The notes under the pieces were generated by a model, which had not been told where the DNA came from, did no database searches, and saw only the letters and a program-made list of their open reading frames with translations. DNA of 64,000 bases from Anaeramoeba flamelloides (Eukaryota; Metamonada; Anaeramoebidae): the NCBI GenBank assembly GCA_027625915.1, contig JANTQA010000023.1:15810001-15874000 (forward strand). The letters run 5' to 3'. The position numbers and the translations under genes were made by a program. How positions within the stretch are numbered: position 1 is the first letter of the stretch; each line of letters begins with the position of its first letter. Shown here piece by piece: positions 1 through 12,200 of this stretch.

Positions 1-492
1 TCAACAAAATGCAAAAATTAACACAGCCTGAAGAGAAAAATACTAAAAAAAAGAAAAAAAGAAGGTTTAGGTGTGATATAATGTAAAATAATCAATTAAT
101 TGTTTTTAATTGTAATTTTAACCCAAAAAAAAAAATAATAAATATTTGCTAAGATACGAAAATTTTGTGATCTTTTATTTTTTGAAACTGTTTTTGTCTG
201 TGCTTAGTTAGATCACCTTATTTGAGTGATTGCCGTTATTGAAATAGTTATTGTTGATTTGAGAAATACCGAGGGTTAATAAACAACCAGAAATCGAAGA
301 AATTTTGTGAATATACTCTCTTTTGTTTTTTTTATGATTTTTCAATAGGGATTATTAGCAATAGAAGAATGTTCATGACATATCAACAAATTCGGTAATA
401 ATTCATATTTTTGTGATAAATGTAGTTTATCACCAATTTGTGGTTTTGTTGATCATATGAAATATTTCTGATAATCTCAAAAACTCGTTCTA

Positions 493-671
493 AGGGACTA
501 ATCACTTTTAAATTTTTTACCTATTTTTAATAGTGATTGAGAAAATGATTTGGCAATTACTTAGATTTGAAAACCCATTTTTATTTGTTTTCTATATTAA
601 GTATATTTCAAGATAATGAAGGAATCCTTATTTCGAAATTGGTAAATAACAAATAATAGAGACTAGTGCCT
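493..671. mobile_element. Internally deleted MITE, AGGGACTAGTC family
   Basis: A 179 bp element with ends AGGGACTAATC and (inverted) AGGCACTAGTCTC, flanked by TA on both sides. The ends and the adjoining 50 bp (including a GGAATCCTTATTT block) match the two 930 bp elements at 28.6 and 48.6 kb, but the interior is missing. It is a deletion derivative that was probably moved by a transposase supplied in trans. Confidence 0.6.
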
Positions 672-1320
672 TAATGGACAAATTTGAGATAATCAAAAAA
701 AAAAAAAAAAAAGTTATTATAAATTGAGAAAAACCTTTTATTTTTAATTAATCCCTCAATAATTACTTAAAAAGTCAAGGAACATTTATAAAGATGTAAA
801 AATAACTGAACACAGGCTTAATTATTTTTTTGATTTTGTATGATATTTTCAGAAATAATTTTAAAATTTGTGGAAAACTATTTTTCTACTGAATAAAATC
901 AGAAAATAACTCTATTCAACCAAACCCCAAAAATCTTATTTTCACGCCAAAAAATAATTATCACTAATTACCCTAATAAGTACCTATTTCAACTTTAGAG
1001 GTTAAATAATGATTAATTATTATATTTGACAAATAATTAGATTATTCCAAGAAAAAGATCACATTATTCGAAATTTCTTGATTTTGTTTTGCATTAGATC
1101 TCGTTGGTAAACTATCAAATTCTAAGCCCCATTTTGCTCACTGTTCTTCTTCTAAAATTCAAAATTTTAACTTTTTTTGAGAATCAAACAATAAAAGAAT
1201 AAATATACAATGATCAAAATAAGAGTCTGAATGATAAAAAAAACCTTTTCAAAAATAATAATTGACAATTAATTAACGATAAATATCGAAATCCTGAATT
1301 TTATTAAAAAAAGAAATGTT

Positions 1321-1925
1321 TTATTTATTCAAAAAGCTGATGATGAAGGAATTCCTGTAAATTATATAATAGTCAATTAATAATACTTTAAAAGGGTTCT
1401 TATTAAAAATTTATTGATAAAGGAATTGAAGATTCTTGGAATCTAGTTTCAGACTCTCAATTTGGTTTCAAAAAGAAAAAATAGATACACAAATAACTGT
1501 ATCTAATTTAAATTTTGAATAAAAAACTTATATATATATATCTATATATATATATAAATTGATTTTTTTTTTATCACAGTCGATGTTAAAATTTTATTTT
1601 GGTGCGTTTCGTCATATATTAGTGTATTATTCACTCAATAAATATATTATAGATAAAACAATCAAATATTGATTCCAAAATGATTATAATAAAGAGTGGA
1701 TTAGGAGTTTATTAAGGAGACCTCCCCCCCTCTATAATGTTAGGATTTACACGCAATTTTTTAATTGAAAAAATTAACAGTTTAAAGGAGCATGTTCAAA
1801 TATTTACAGATGGCTTAATTTTAATAATGGAAGTATCAGTATCTGAAATTGAACAAAAAAAAATTATTAAATATATTAAGTGGTGTAGTAGAAGAAAAAT
1901 ATAGCTTCATTTGTTATATTTTTTT
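1321..1925 (+). mobile_element. Decayed LINE (non-LTR) reverse transcriptase fragment
   Basis: No intact frame is present, but reverse transcriptase landmarks follow in the right order. There is an NYxxI-like block near 1357, DSQFGF at 1452-1469, an ITVDVK block at 1573-1590, GVY-stop-GDLPPS at 1704-1733 (the family's GVRQGDPLSP block), and FTDGLIL at 1803-1823 in place of the FADDLIL catalytic block. These lie in two frames with several stops, so the copy is old. Target-primed retroelements of the LINE type carry exactly these blocks. Neither endonuclease nor tail could be recognised. The strand and order are convincing, but the clade cannot be assigned. Confidence 0.6.
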
Positions 1926-2619
1926 TAATATTTTTACTTTAGAAAAAAATAACAAAAATATTATTCTTGAGTTGTTCATTATTTATATTTATCTGAATTA
2001 ACTCTTAATCCAAAATTTTCATTTTTTTTTATAGGACGAGTAGTCTCAAATAAAATGATGGATATCTTGAATAATTTTGAGATGAAATTTCTTCAATTTA
2101 AAAGAAATTTTGTTTTCGTTCAGTATAAACCAATTAATTCAAATTTACTCTAATTTGTAATTATTTTGTAACGCCTCTAAATTCACCAAAGTAGTGATTT
2201 TGTAACATTCTTTTCACAAAATAAAATCATTTGAGAAATGAAAAAATGACAAAAAAACAACATTGAGATCTCAAAAAGTACCAAAGAGAGAAACTTAGAA
2301 ACAAATACAGAGTTCTATTTACAATTATAATGTACAGCAAAGTAAATTGGAAATTGAGTTTTGTTCTTTGACACTTTTTTGGAAAAAGATTCTTGTTTTT
2401 ACATTGTTAATTTTCAGAGATTGATCCTAATTCATATATTAATTGGTTTTTAAATGGTCCTACACCGTCATAAAAATTGTAAAAAATTTTTTTATTTCAA
2501 AAAAATCCTTTTTCGCTGTAATTATTAGATCCTTAAAGATGAAGTTTTATCAAGTTCCACTTCAAAGGAGTATTTTTTGAATATTAAATTTTGATGTGCC
2601 TTGAAAACTAATTTTTCTG

Positions 2620-2970
2620 ATGAAAACAGTGAAATTGTTGTTATAAAAAATCTTGAAAAGTGTCCCGTAATCTCAGTTAAATTTACATACTAAAAATTTC
2701 TTTTTCAAAAAAATGGTAAATTTTCACAATTCCAACAATTTGCACAATTTTTGCCTTTATCAAGATCATGACAAAATTTGATTTTAATACAATTTTAAAT
2801 TTTCCAGTTCAAATCTATAAACACTAAACAATTCCAAGCAGTTTTAAATATTTTTTACAGATACTTTGATAAGTTTTCAAATTTGAACGTGTACTTGAAA
2901 ATCCCTTAAAGTCATTTATTTTTTAAAATTTTGATTCAAAGATCGGTTTTTTAATTTTTTTTTTTTGTTT
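2620..2970. repeat. Dispersed repeat, copy 1 (partner at 29660-30010)
   Basis: About 350 bp is recognisably the same as 29660-30010 in direct orientation. Shared blocks include TTTTCAAAAAA-GGTAAATT, ACAATTCCAACAATTT, GTACTTGAAAATCCCTTA and CAAAGATCGGTTTTTTAATT. There is no coding potential and no clear termini; it may be part of a larger decayed element. Confidence 0.5.
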
Positions 2971-3068
2971 TTTGAGTCCTTTTTAACTCTGAAACTATTA
3001 ATTTTTTTAGTCCAATTTCTTCAGAATGAAAATTCTTTTTGAAAGGTGAACGTAAAAATACACAATAA

Positions 3069-3089
3069 CCCCCACCCCTCCTCCCCACC
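3069..3089 (-). other. G-run tract with G-quadruplex potential
   Basis: The complementary strand reads GGTGGGGAGGAGGGGTGGGGG, five G runs within 21 bases, in DNA that is about 80% A+T. It lies about 110 bp beyond the stop codon of the TPR gene and on that gene's coding strand, so it would be in the 3' UTR or just past it. Confidence 0.5.
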
Positions 3090-3197
3090 TGAGATTGAAA
3101 CATAGCCCTTAAGTGATACTTTAAAAACTAAAAAAGATTTTTTAAAACAAAATCATAATAGGAAATTATGAAATATAATTTTTCTTATTTTAAAAAC

Positions 3198-4319
3198 TCA
3201 AAAATTATTATGTTCATTTAGCCCATTAATTATTGAAGTTTTTTTTTGTTTTTTATTCTTCCCTTGTGGTTGTTTATTTAAAATGTTTAGTGCTTGCCTT
3301 TTCCTTTCTAAAGGATTTGTATTTTTGTTTATAGCATCGATAAAGAATTGTGAAGTTTTCTCGAGATCGACTCTAAATTCGGATCTTGAAGCCTTCTTGC
3401 CTTTCACCTTGGACAAATAATCAAGAGACAAATTGAACCAGCCCCTGGAAAGGGCGGTTTTGCCCATTTCATAGAACCACTCTGCGTCTTGTGGTTGGTA
3501 TAAGAATTTTTCTGTTAAATTCTTAAAGGTGTCCTTATTCAGGCGGCTATTTAACGATTTGAAATCGCCCAAAAGGTTCAATTCCAGGCTTGGGTTAAAG
3601 AAGAGTTCAGAGTTCCAGTATCTCACAAATTTGTCCTTTTCATCAAACTTGAGTGACAAGTGGTTAAAATAGAAATCCTTTTGCTCGACAAGTGAGACCG
3701 TTTCAAAGACTTCAAGCAAAGAATTATTCGCCTCTTCGACTTTCCCCAAATGGAATTGCAGCGCAGACAGGTGCAGCCATGCCAAGCAATAGTTGGTGCT
3801 ATAGTCGACAGCAAACCCAAAGGACTTGAGTGCCTTTTCAAGGTGCCCCCTTTTCAAATGGATGACCCCCTGGTTGCAGTGTGCAATGAAGTTCGTGGGA
3901 TCAAACTCAAGCAACTTATTGGCCATCTCAAAGGCTTCGTTTGGCCTCTCCAGAAAGACTAGCACACCAATGATCTTCAAGTAAGGAGACGGATCATACG
4001 GCTCGATTTCGATCAAGCGCTTCAGGTACTTACACAAACTGTCCTTTTTGCACATGAAAACTAACAGCATCACCAAGGAGTTGATCGTCTTAACATTTCT
4101 TGGTTCCCTTTGCAAGGATCTGAGTAAGATCTTCTCGGATTCTTCAAAATTGCCTTGCTCTGTGTGGAGCATCCCTAGAAGGTAATACGACGCTGTGTTC
4201 AAGGGGTTGATAACAATCGATTTTTCTAAGGCTTGCTTCGCTTCGCCATATTTCATATTTTCATAAAATAATTCTCCTTGGCGTGTGAGATCTTGAGAGA
4301 TTTCCAACGAACTCTTCAT
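3198..4319 (-). CDS. Tetratricopeptide repeat (TPR) protein, 373 aa
   Basis: An intact frame ending in TGA. The open frame extends upstream to 4388 without an ATG, so the first ATG (MKSSLEIS, at 4319) is taken as the start. From about residue 10 to 200 there are roughly five degenerate 34-residue TPR helical pairs, with typical spacing of A-x-x-x-L-x-x-x-I-x-x-x-P (for example KSIVINPLNTASYYLLGML, IEIEPYDPSPYLKIIGVL and LEFDPTNFIAHCNQGVIHL). Residues 200-330 are helical without clear repeats. The C-terminal 40 residues are basic (QGKNKKQKKTS) and may be disordered or a nuclear targeting tail. No catalytic domain, signal peptide or membrane segment is seen. TPR arrays are protein-binding scaffolds, so the partner and pathway are unknown. 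The gene is clearly richer in G+C than its surroundings, as expected for a conserved exon. Confidence 0.85.
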   Translation of the reverse strand: MKSSLEISQDLTRQGELFYENMKYGEAKQALEKSIVINPLNTASYYLLGMLHTEQGNFEESEKILLRSLQREPRNVKTINSLVMLLVFMCKKDSLCKYLKRLIEIEPYDPSPYLKIIGVLVFLERPNEAFEMANKLLEFDPTNFIAHCNQGVIHLKRGHLEKALKSFGFAVDYSTNYCLAWLHLSALQFHLGKVEEANNSLLEVFETVSLVEQKDFYFNHLSLKFDEKDKFVRYWNSELFFNPSLELNLLGDFKSLNSRLNKDTFKNLTEKFLYQPQDAEWFYEMGKTALSRGWFNLSLDYLSKVKGKKASRSEFRVDLEKTSQFFIDAINKNTNPLERKRQALNILNKQPQGKNKKQKKTSIINGLNEHNNF

Positions 4320-7300
4320 TTTTGGAATAGGGGATAGATTGATTTTGTTTTTATTTTTGATTTTTACTCCTTCTTCAAAAAACCACACTGTGTCTTGAAA
4401 ATTGACTTTAAATGATCAGAAACCAACTAGAGACTAATTGTGTAGATGGAAAAAAAAAAAACAAAATTTAAAACAAATTTTGTAAATTTAAAAAAATGGT
4501 AATTGATTTTCTCCTTCTTACTTTCTTTCTCTTTTTTGAGCCAGATTTTGATTTCTATTCTTGATCTTTAAAATTCTCAAAAAAAATGTGATTAAATTTT
4601 AATTGAAAAAATCTTTTTTAGACATTTTGTTAATCTTGTCAAGATTTAAAACTCAATGCGGTGATCAGGATGGGAAGAAATGAAATGAAAAAGTTTAACA
4701 AAACTAATTTTTGTTGTTTAAATTCTGAGGGATCTAAGACTACCTCAATATGAAATAAAAACAGAAGGAATAATATTCAATATTTACCAGAAAAACCCGT
4801 TTTGATTGATTTCCTTGAAGAGGGATCTCAATATTTCTCAATTTGAAATTGAAATTCAAAAAATAAATTATTTGTTTATTGATTTTGTAATTATGATAGG
4901 AGAAAATAAAATATTATTTTTCATTTAAGGGAGTAGCCACCATATCACCATAATTTCAACTTAATTCTCAATTTTCCATAAGATGAGAAAACAACTATTT
5001 TTACATTGGATATGTCAAGTTGGTTAGGGTATTCTAAGTACTTGTTGAAAAGCAATTTATTAGTTTTAATTTCACTAAGTAAAATAAAACAGACATAAAA
5101 AAATATTAAGTTGAATTCCTGATCTACTTTGAGAAATGTTAAATGTTTTATCACTTGATTATTACCTCAACATTCTATTGTGATATTTTATTTTGTATTT
5201 GAAAAACAATTGAATATTGTTGTTTTTGGATACTGGTATTTCAAGAATAAATGGGAAGGAATATTCACCTCCTTTTCCATATTTGTTTTTATAAATAGTT
5301 TTTTTCCAAGAAGCGGGTTGTAATTTGTGACTTCATTTAAAAAAGGAAATAGAAAATGAATTGAAAAAATTTCCAATTTAAAATTCAAACACATCTAAAG
5401 TGTGTAGAAAAGTAAAATCCATGTTTCACAATAAAAAGCTTGTTTTTTTTTTTTTGTAATAGAAGACCTATACATCAACAGATCAAAGAAACCAATAATA
5501 AACCCTAATTAAATATGGTATTGGTTCCTTAAAGTTTATTATTTAAAAGAAATCTAAAAATAAAAGATCAAATTGGAAAATTTATCTCAAAAAAGTGAGT
5601 TAATTATTAAGAGAAAACTTTCAATCATCAAAAATACAAAAAATTCCGAAAAAAATTGAAAAAATTCTGAAAAAAATTGAATTAATTTCATTCCTAATTT
5701 AAAATTCAATATAAATATCAAGGGTTTTACTTTCAAAATTGATTTCAACATAGATATACAATTGTGTAGTAAATTGGATTTTACATTGGAACAGGAAGAA
5801 AACAATTTTTGAAACCCCAAATCAAAATTAAGATAATTGGGGTTTTGTAATTTCATTTAGAATCAATAAATATACTTTAGAAAAATATTATTACCTTGGA
5901 ATTCAAATTTTCCATAGAAATAGTGAAATTTTGCAAAATTTGTTCTATTGAACGTAGAGCCTAAAAAAAAGTTCGAATAATTTTTTTAGCATTTTTTTTT
6001 TTTGAAATTTATAGTATGAGTGTATCTTTCTTCTATGAATCTCAATTTGATCTTAATTTTATTATTTATCTTATTTCTAAATCATTGTGAGTTTTTGATT
6101 CTTTGAAAAAATCTGAATCTTTCATTTATGGGTTTTTCTATTTATGTCAAATGGGTTTTAATTTGAAAATAATATTTACCGACGTATTATTATTATTTTT
6201 ATTTCTTATGCTATATGTATGTGTTATCTTGGATAGGCAATTATAAAATATGAATTTTGAATTTTTTTGAGGTTACCTTTTCTTAAAAGGTTTTATTTTT
6301 TTTCTCTCTCTCAAATTCTTTACAACATCATCTTAATTAAACAAAATTCAGTATTTTTTCACTTTAAATTAATAACTAATTCTTTCATTGGTAAAATAAT
6401 TGCTGTTATATTTAAAAGTTACCTATTAAATTTAAAATGTTTTTCTAAATATATGATTATAACCTCTTGAATGTTAAAAAAAAAATAATCAATTTTTTTG
6501 CTATTAAATTTGAAAAAAATATAAACTAGATTCCGAAAATTTGGACATGGTTTAAGTAGTGGATAGAAAATCATTACTGCACTTTAAATTCAATTTGGAA
6601 AGAATTTTGATTTTACAAACAATTTCATTTTTTATCTTTTTTGTTTTGTTTTCATTTCCTTTTTTGCAGTTACGTAATCTGTTTCGTTAGATCGGGGATT
6701 TTTTTTTCAATGGTTGATAGAAGGTTTGTGTTGAGTTTGTTAAATTGGAAAATCACATACAATTCGTCGATGGTATCTTAACATTTGATCGATCAACAAT
6801 TGTTTTTGAAATTTAAACAAACTTACCAATACATTTTTTGTTCAACTCGTTTCATTATTTTGGAAACTCACCTGTTTTTATTTTTGAGTTTTATATTTTT
6901 TTCTTTTATTTGGATTAAAATGATTACTTATTAAAAGATTAATATGTGGCTAACTTTAATGTTGTTTTATATTAGGTTTGGAAAAATACAATAAACTGGG
7001 TTTTTTTTTTTTGCCTATTTTTGATTTTGGGTGTGTCCAAATTTTTGGAATGGGGTTTATATAGAGAGTGTAAAATTGGATTTTCAAACTCAAATTCTTA
7101 AATATCTTAAATAATATTTTTTGGTGAAAGATCTTATATTAACCAATGGTTTTTATTATAATTGGGGTAATCGGCAAGTTAAAAAAAGAAATTTATTTTA
7201 AATTTTTTTTTTGAAAAAAAAACTTCTCATGATTATATCAGGTTATTGTTTTCATTTCTAAATTTCTATTCATATCTCTTCAGATAAAATTTAAAATTCT

Positions 7301-9253
7301 TGGGTTATACAAAATCATAAGAGTGAAAACTTCTAATAATATAATGTTTTGATATGCAAGTTTCATTCCTAGTTTCTTTATATATATATATAAGTTCTTA
7401 AGAGGGGTAAAAAATATTCAAGGGGGGTGGAAACTAAAAAAAGTATTCACATAAATTTAATATTAAATTCAAAAAAAAAAAAAAAATCACTGCATCTTGA
7501 AATTGAAAAATGAAATAAAAGTCTGATAACTAAATGAATAAACTTGCTTTTAATGTTACTTTTCGAAATAAATTATGTTATTAAAAGTCTTGATCTATTT
7601 TAATCACGTTTTTGAAAGGTTCATATTCCAATATATTTCTAAATTATTTTTAAAAAAATATTTGCTTTGAAGAACAAATCTTTTTTCTCTGTAAAAGGGA
7701 TAGCACCAAAAATACACTTCAAAAAATAAAACCAGAAAGTTTTCAAATAACGCAGTTTAAAAATCTACTTAATCTCAAAAAAAAAACACAATAATTATTT
7801 TAAACTTGTTAAAAATATAATTTTTTGATTCTAAGAACAGTCCAGATCAATTTTTACTTTTTTAAACAAAAAAATCCGAGAAAAACAACAAAATCATAAA
7901 ATTTAAAATTCTCTCAAAATACTTTTTTTAAGACATGGGAAATTCAACTCAAACATTGTGAAATATTTTTCAATTTGATGATTGTTAATAGATAATAAAT
8001 AACCCTATAATAATTCATTTGGTGAGTTATTAACAGCCCAAAGATTGAAATTATCAATGTTTTTCTCTTTATTTCTCAATTTGGCAAATATTTTCAAACT
8101 AAAAAAAACTGATTCAAATTAATAATTCTCATATCAAAAAAAAAAAATTGATATTATCTAATAACTGATTTTAATAATCAATGTTTGTTGTTTATACTCC
8201 TAATGTTAGAAAAAGAATATTCCAAAATGGGTTAATTTTCAAGAAATTTATTAAAATATTTGTGAACAAAATAAATGATAAATTTTTACTGATCTTCAAG
8301 GATTAAATATTAGATTTATTTTTCTTGTATTTTTAAAAAAAAAGATTAAAATTTCAAGGTTATTTGTTCATAAAATTCTTCGGAATTCCTAAAAGTGAGA
8401 TTTACTCAATAATAAAAATGTTTTTAAAATTTTTCGATTTTAAGACCAAAAAAACTAAAACTTAGGGGATCAGATTTTTTAGACTGAAATTTATATTGGT
8501 TAATAATGGACTCTGTTAAAAATACTAATTCATTTCTCTCAGGTTGATAAATGAGTTTTTTTCTCAAGTTTAATTGTATCATTGTGTAAATAATAACCCG
8601 ATTACTTTTGGGGATTATAAATTAATAAGAGTTACTATTCCCTTAATAAATTTTAATGTCCAAAATATCTTGTTGATTTAAAAAAAAAGACAAAATTATC
8701 ACGATAAAATTATTAATCTCAAATTCTCTATTTTTGGGTAACAGTGTTTGAACTCAATTTTGTGACTTGCTCAATTTGTATACCCAAATCAAAAATATTA
8801 TTTTCAACTTTTACAAACAAAAAACTTTAAAAAAAAAATTGTTGGAATGAAAAAAAAGGAAGATCAGAACCTTTTGTTTTTTTAGAAAAGTGTTTCTAAA
8901 ACTTTTTTAAATGATTTTCAAAATAAATTGTAAAAATAAAAAACTTTCTTATTGTGAGTAATTTGATTATAATTAAAAAAACTCTAAAGGGGAAAACTTA
9001 CATAGAAACACTTGTTTGACTTTCTTTTGGAAAAAACAATAAATTTCAAAGAAAAAATATCAAATTCTCTAAATGAAAAAAAACAGGTATAAAACAGAAA
9101 GATGAATAATTTTCCAGGAAAAAACACACAATTAAAGTGAAACAGGCTATTTCCGAGATTAATTTATGTTGAATTCTTTTTCGTTTCACTCTCCTCAAAA
9201 CAAATCTAACCATTTTTTTTTTTTCAAATTTGTTTTCTTTTTATTTATTTTCA
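4320..9253. other. Long intergenic region with decayed repeats
   Basis: Almost 5 kb without a supportable gene. Short open frames here start at non-ATG codons or are Phe/Leu/Lys-rich readings of A+T tracts. Recognisable repeats: 5280-5400 resembles 61800-61930; 5455-5850 resembles 50385-50740; 5960-6190 resembles 36470-36690; 6480-6890 resembles parts of 18060-18200 and 42280-42540. A TA run lies near 7380. The last 200 bp should contain the promoter and 5' UTR of the E2F-like gene, but no specific element is recognised. Confidence 0.6.
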
Positions 9254-12200
9254 ATGAGAACAATAAATTATTTAGGAACCTTAAAAACAAAAACAAATTT
9301 AATCATAGACTCAATTTCAAAGACCAAATCGCTTCCAAAATCCTTAGAGTTTTTCAAATTGCAAGATCAATTCGCAATTTACCTATATAACAAATTTAAA
9401 GAACAAGAAATCCTTGATCTTCTTTCTGAAAAAAGACAGTTTTATAATTCGATTTTAACAACAACAAACATTGAAAGAACCTTATTAAAAGAATGGGTGA
9501 CATTGATTGCTTATATTTTTATTCAAAATTCTGTTTTGGAATTTAAAGGTGAGAATGGTAAAATAAAAAAGCAAAAAAAAAATCAACAATCCAAATTGTC
9601 TTCAAGCAATAATCAAAGCAAACACCTGTATGTACTAAGTTCCAACTGGAAGGAGTATTTTGAGAAAGTTGGAAAAACTAGCTTTCCGAATTTCCGTAAG
9701 CACATCCTCACAGAGGAGCAAAAAAATAATCGTTGCCGAAAGGCAATTGGGATGCTTAGTTATTTAATCTTTTCAGAACTAAAAAATGGTAAGTTTTTTG
9801 TTTAATTATTTTTCAATCTGGACTTTTTACCATTTAAAAAAAACAAATACTGATTAGAATGCTATCTTACACAATTTTCCACATCATCTATCGCTTTGGA
9901 AAATTTAATTTTTTTATTTTAAAAATTCCATTTGTTTACTGTCTTGCAAATATCCAAAATAAAAAATTGGTTGGATCTCCTTTTTGCAATAAAAACAAAT
10001 AACAAAAAACAAACAACAATAAATCAACAAATAACAAAAAACAAAAAACAAAAAACAAAAAAAAAAACAGGTGTCAATTCACGATCACAAATTACTGAAA
10101 GTACTGGATTTAATAAACAACGAATTTGTGTTGTGTTGTCAATATTTAAAGGCTCAGGTATTCTCAAGGAAAGAAAAGAAAAAAGCCGACAACTCAATTT
10201 TCGAACAAAAACTGTAGGAGCATTCCCGTTTTTAACCCAATACAACAAAAAAGCCATCAACCTTCGTTACAAAAGAAGACAAATTTGTGAAAAAGGTAAA
10301 ACACTATTGAGTGTCTTAAAGGAAAGACTAAATTCTGAAACGAAACGAAAGAATGGGCACAAAAAACTAGAACTCCGTCTTGTAAGAAAATTAGAATTAG
10401 CATTTCAGAAAAGAGAAAAATACACATGTGATGTGATAACTCAGAAGTGTATCCATAAAAACAAAATTCTGAGATTAAAAAAATCAAATTTCATTCAGGG
10501 AAAATCCACAAAAAAAAGAAAAACAAAAATTATCAAAAAAAACATCATAATCAAGAATAATAAGAGAATTAAGAAACACAACCAAACAAAATCACCAATA
10601 CTTAGCGATGGAAAAAACCAATTAAACAATGATCAAGACCTTAAAAATCAGAATAAGAGTATTTATCATAATGAGAACAACCTTAACAACTACAACAACT
10701 TTAACAATAACTACAACAATAATCACTTTAACAATAGGGTTGGGATTAAAAAAGAAAATAGCCAATTACTAAAGTTATTAAATTCCTCCGTTAAGGTAGA
10801 TAAAGAAAAAAGATTTAAAAATTCATCTGAACACGAAAATCAATATCAGAAAAATATTAATAGCAAAGTTAATAAAATAAAATCAGAACACACCTTTAAT
10901 TTGAATAATAACGAAAACCCTTTATTAAATCAGAACATTTTTATTAATATTAATGACAATAATGGAATGAATAAAAAAAAAGAAAAAGGAAAAGAAAAAG
11001 AAGAAGAAAAAGAAAAAGAAAAAGAAAAAGAAATAGTAAAAGAAAAATTTAAAGAAAAAGTTAAAGAAAACACAGAAGAAAAAGAACACCAAAATTCAAA
11101 AATAAATATAAATTTAAATTATAATTTTAATCAAAATCAAAATATTAACCAAAGCCAAAATCATATTCAAACCCAAATCCAAAAACAAAGAAACCAAAAA
11201 GGTAATTACTTAATACTAATAAATTCTTCTCCGTAAATTGATATATCCCTTTCACACCCAAATCTTATATTTTTTTAAAATAGCAATTAAAACTGAAAAT
11301 GAATCAAAAAACAAAAAAATATTAGAGATAGTGACGATTTCTTTATTCAATCCACAATAAAGCATATAAAATCGAGATATTTTATAAAATCGTCTAATTC
11401 AAAATACAAAAATAGTGATGATTTTTTTTTTTATTATTTATTAATGAAACGAGACGATTCTACAAAATTACCTCATTTTTATAGTTAGGGTTTTTTTACT
11501 TTAAGAAATAAAAAGAAAATTTCAAAAATTTTCTTGTTATTTCTCAAATTAAAAAAAAACTGTCGTTAGGTTTTCCAGAATTTAAAAAAATTGACTTAAA
11601 TCTTTGATTTTACTCTATTCTTTTGAAATTTGGAAAAGCTAGGCACTCTTAGTTAGGTTTTTTTTAATTTGAGAAATAACAAGAAAATTTTAAGAAATTT
11701 TATTTTTCTTTCTTGAATTAAAAAAACCTAGGCACTCTACGGCACTTGACGGCACCCTCGTTAGGTTTTTTTTTAATTTGAGAAATAAAACTAAAATTTA
11801 TTAAATTTTCAATTCATTTCAAAAATTAAAAAAAAACCGCTGTTAGGTTTTCTTGTGTTTTCTGTTTATTTGTGAAGTGTTCTAGGTTTTTTTTACTTTT
11901 TGAAATAAACAGAAAATTTTAACAAATTTTCGGTTTATTTCGAAAAGTAAAAAAAACTTAACGAAAATCGATAGATTTAACAAATAAAACAGAAAACCTC
12001 AAGAAAACCGCCGTTAGGTTTTCCAAAATTTAAAAGAATCGAGTTAAATCTTTGATTTTACTCTATTCTTTTGAATTCTGGAAAACCTAGGCACTTGATG
12101 GCACTCTACGGAACTCTACAGCACTTTCTTAAACACTAAAATTCGATTTAGAAAATTTTAATCCCAAATATAATACAGACAAAATTATAACTCATAGGAT

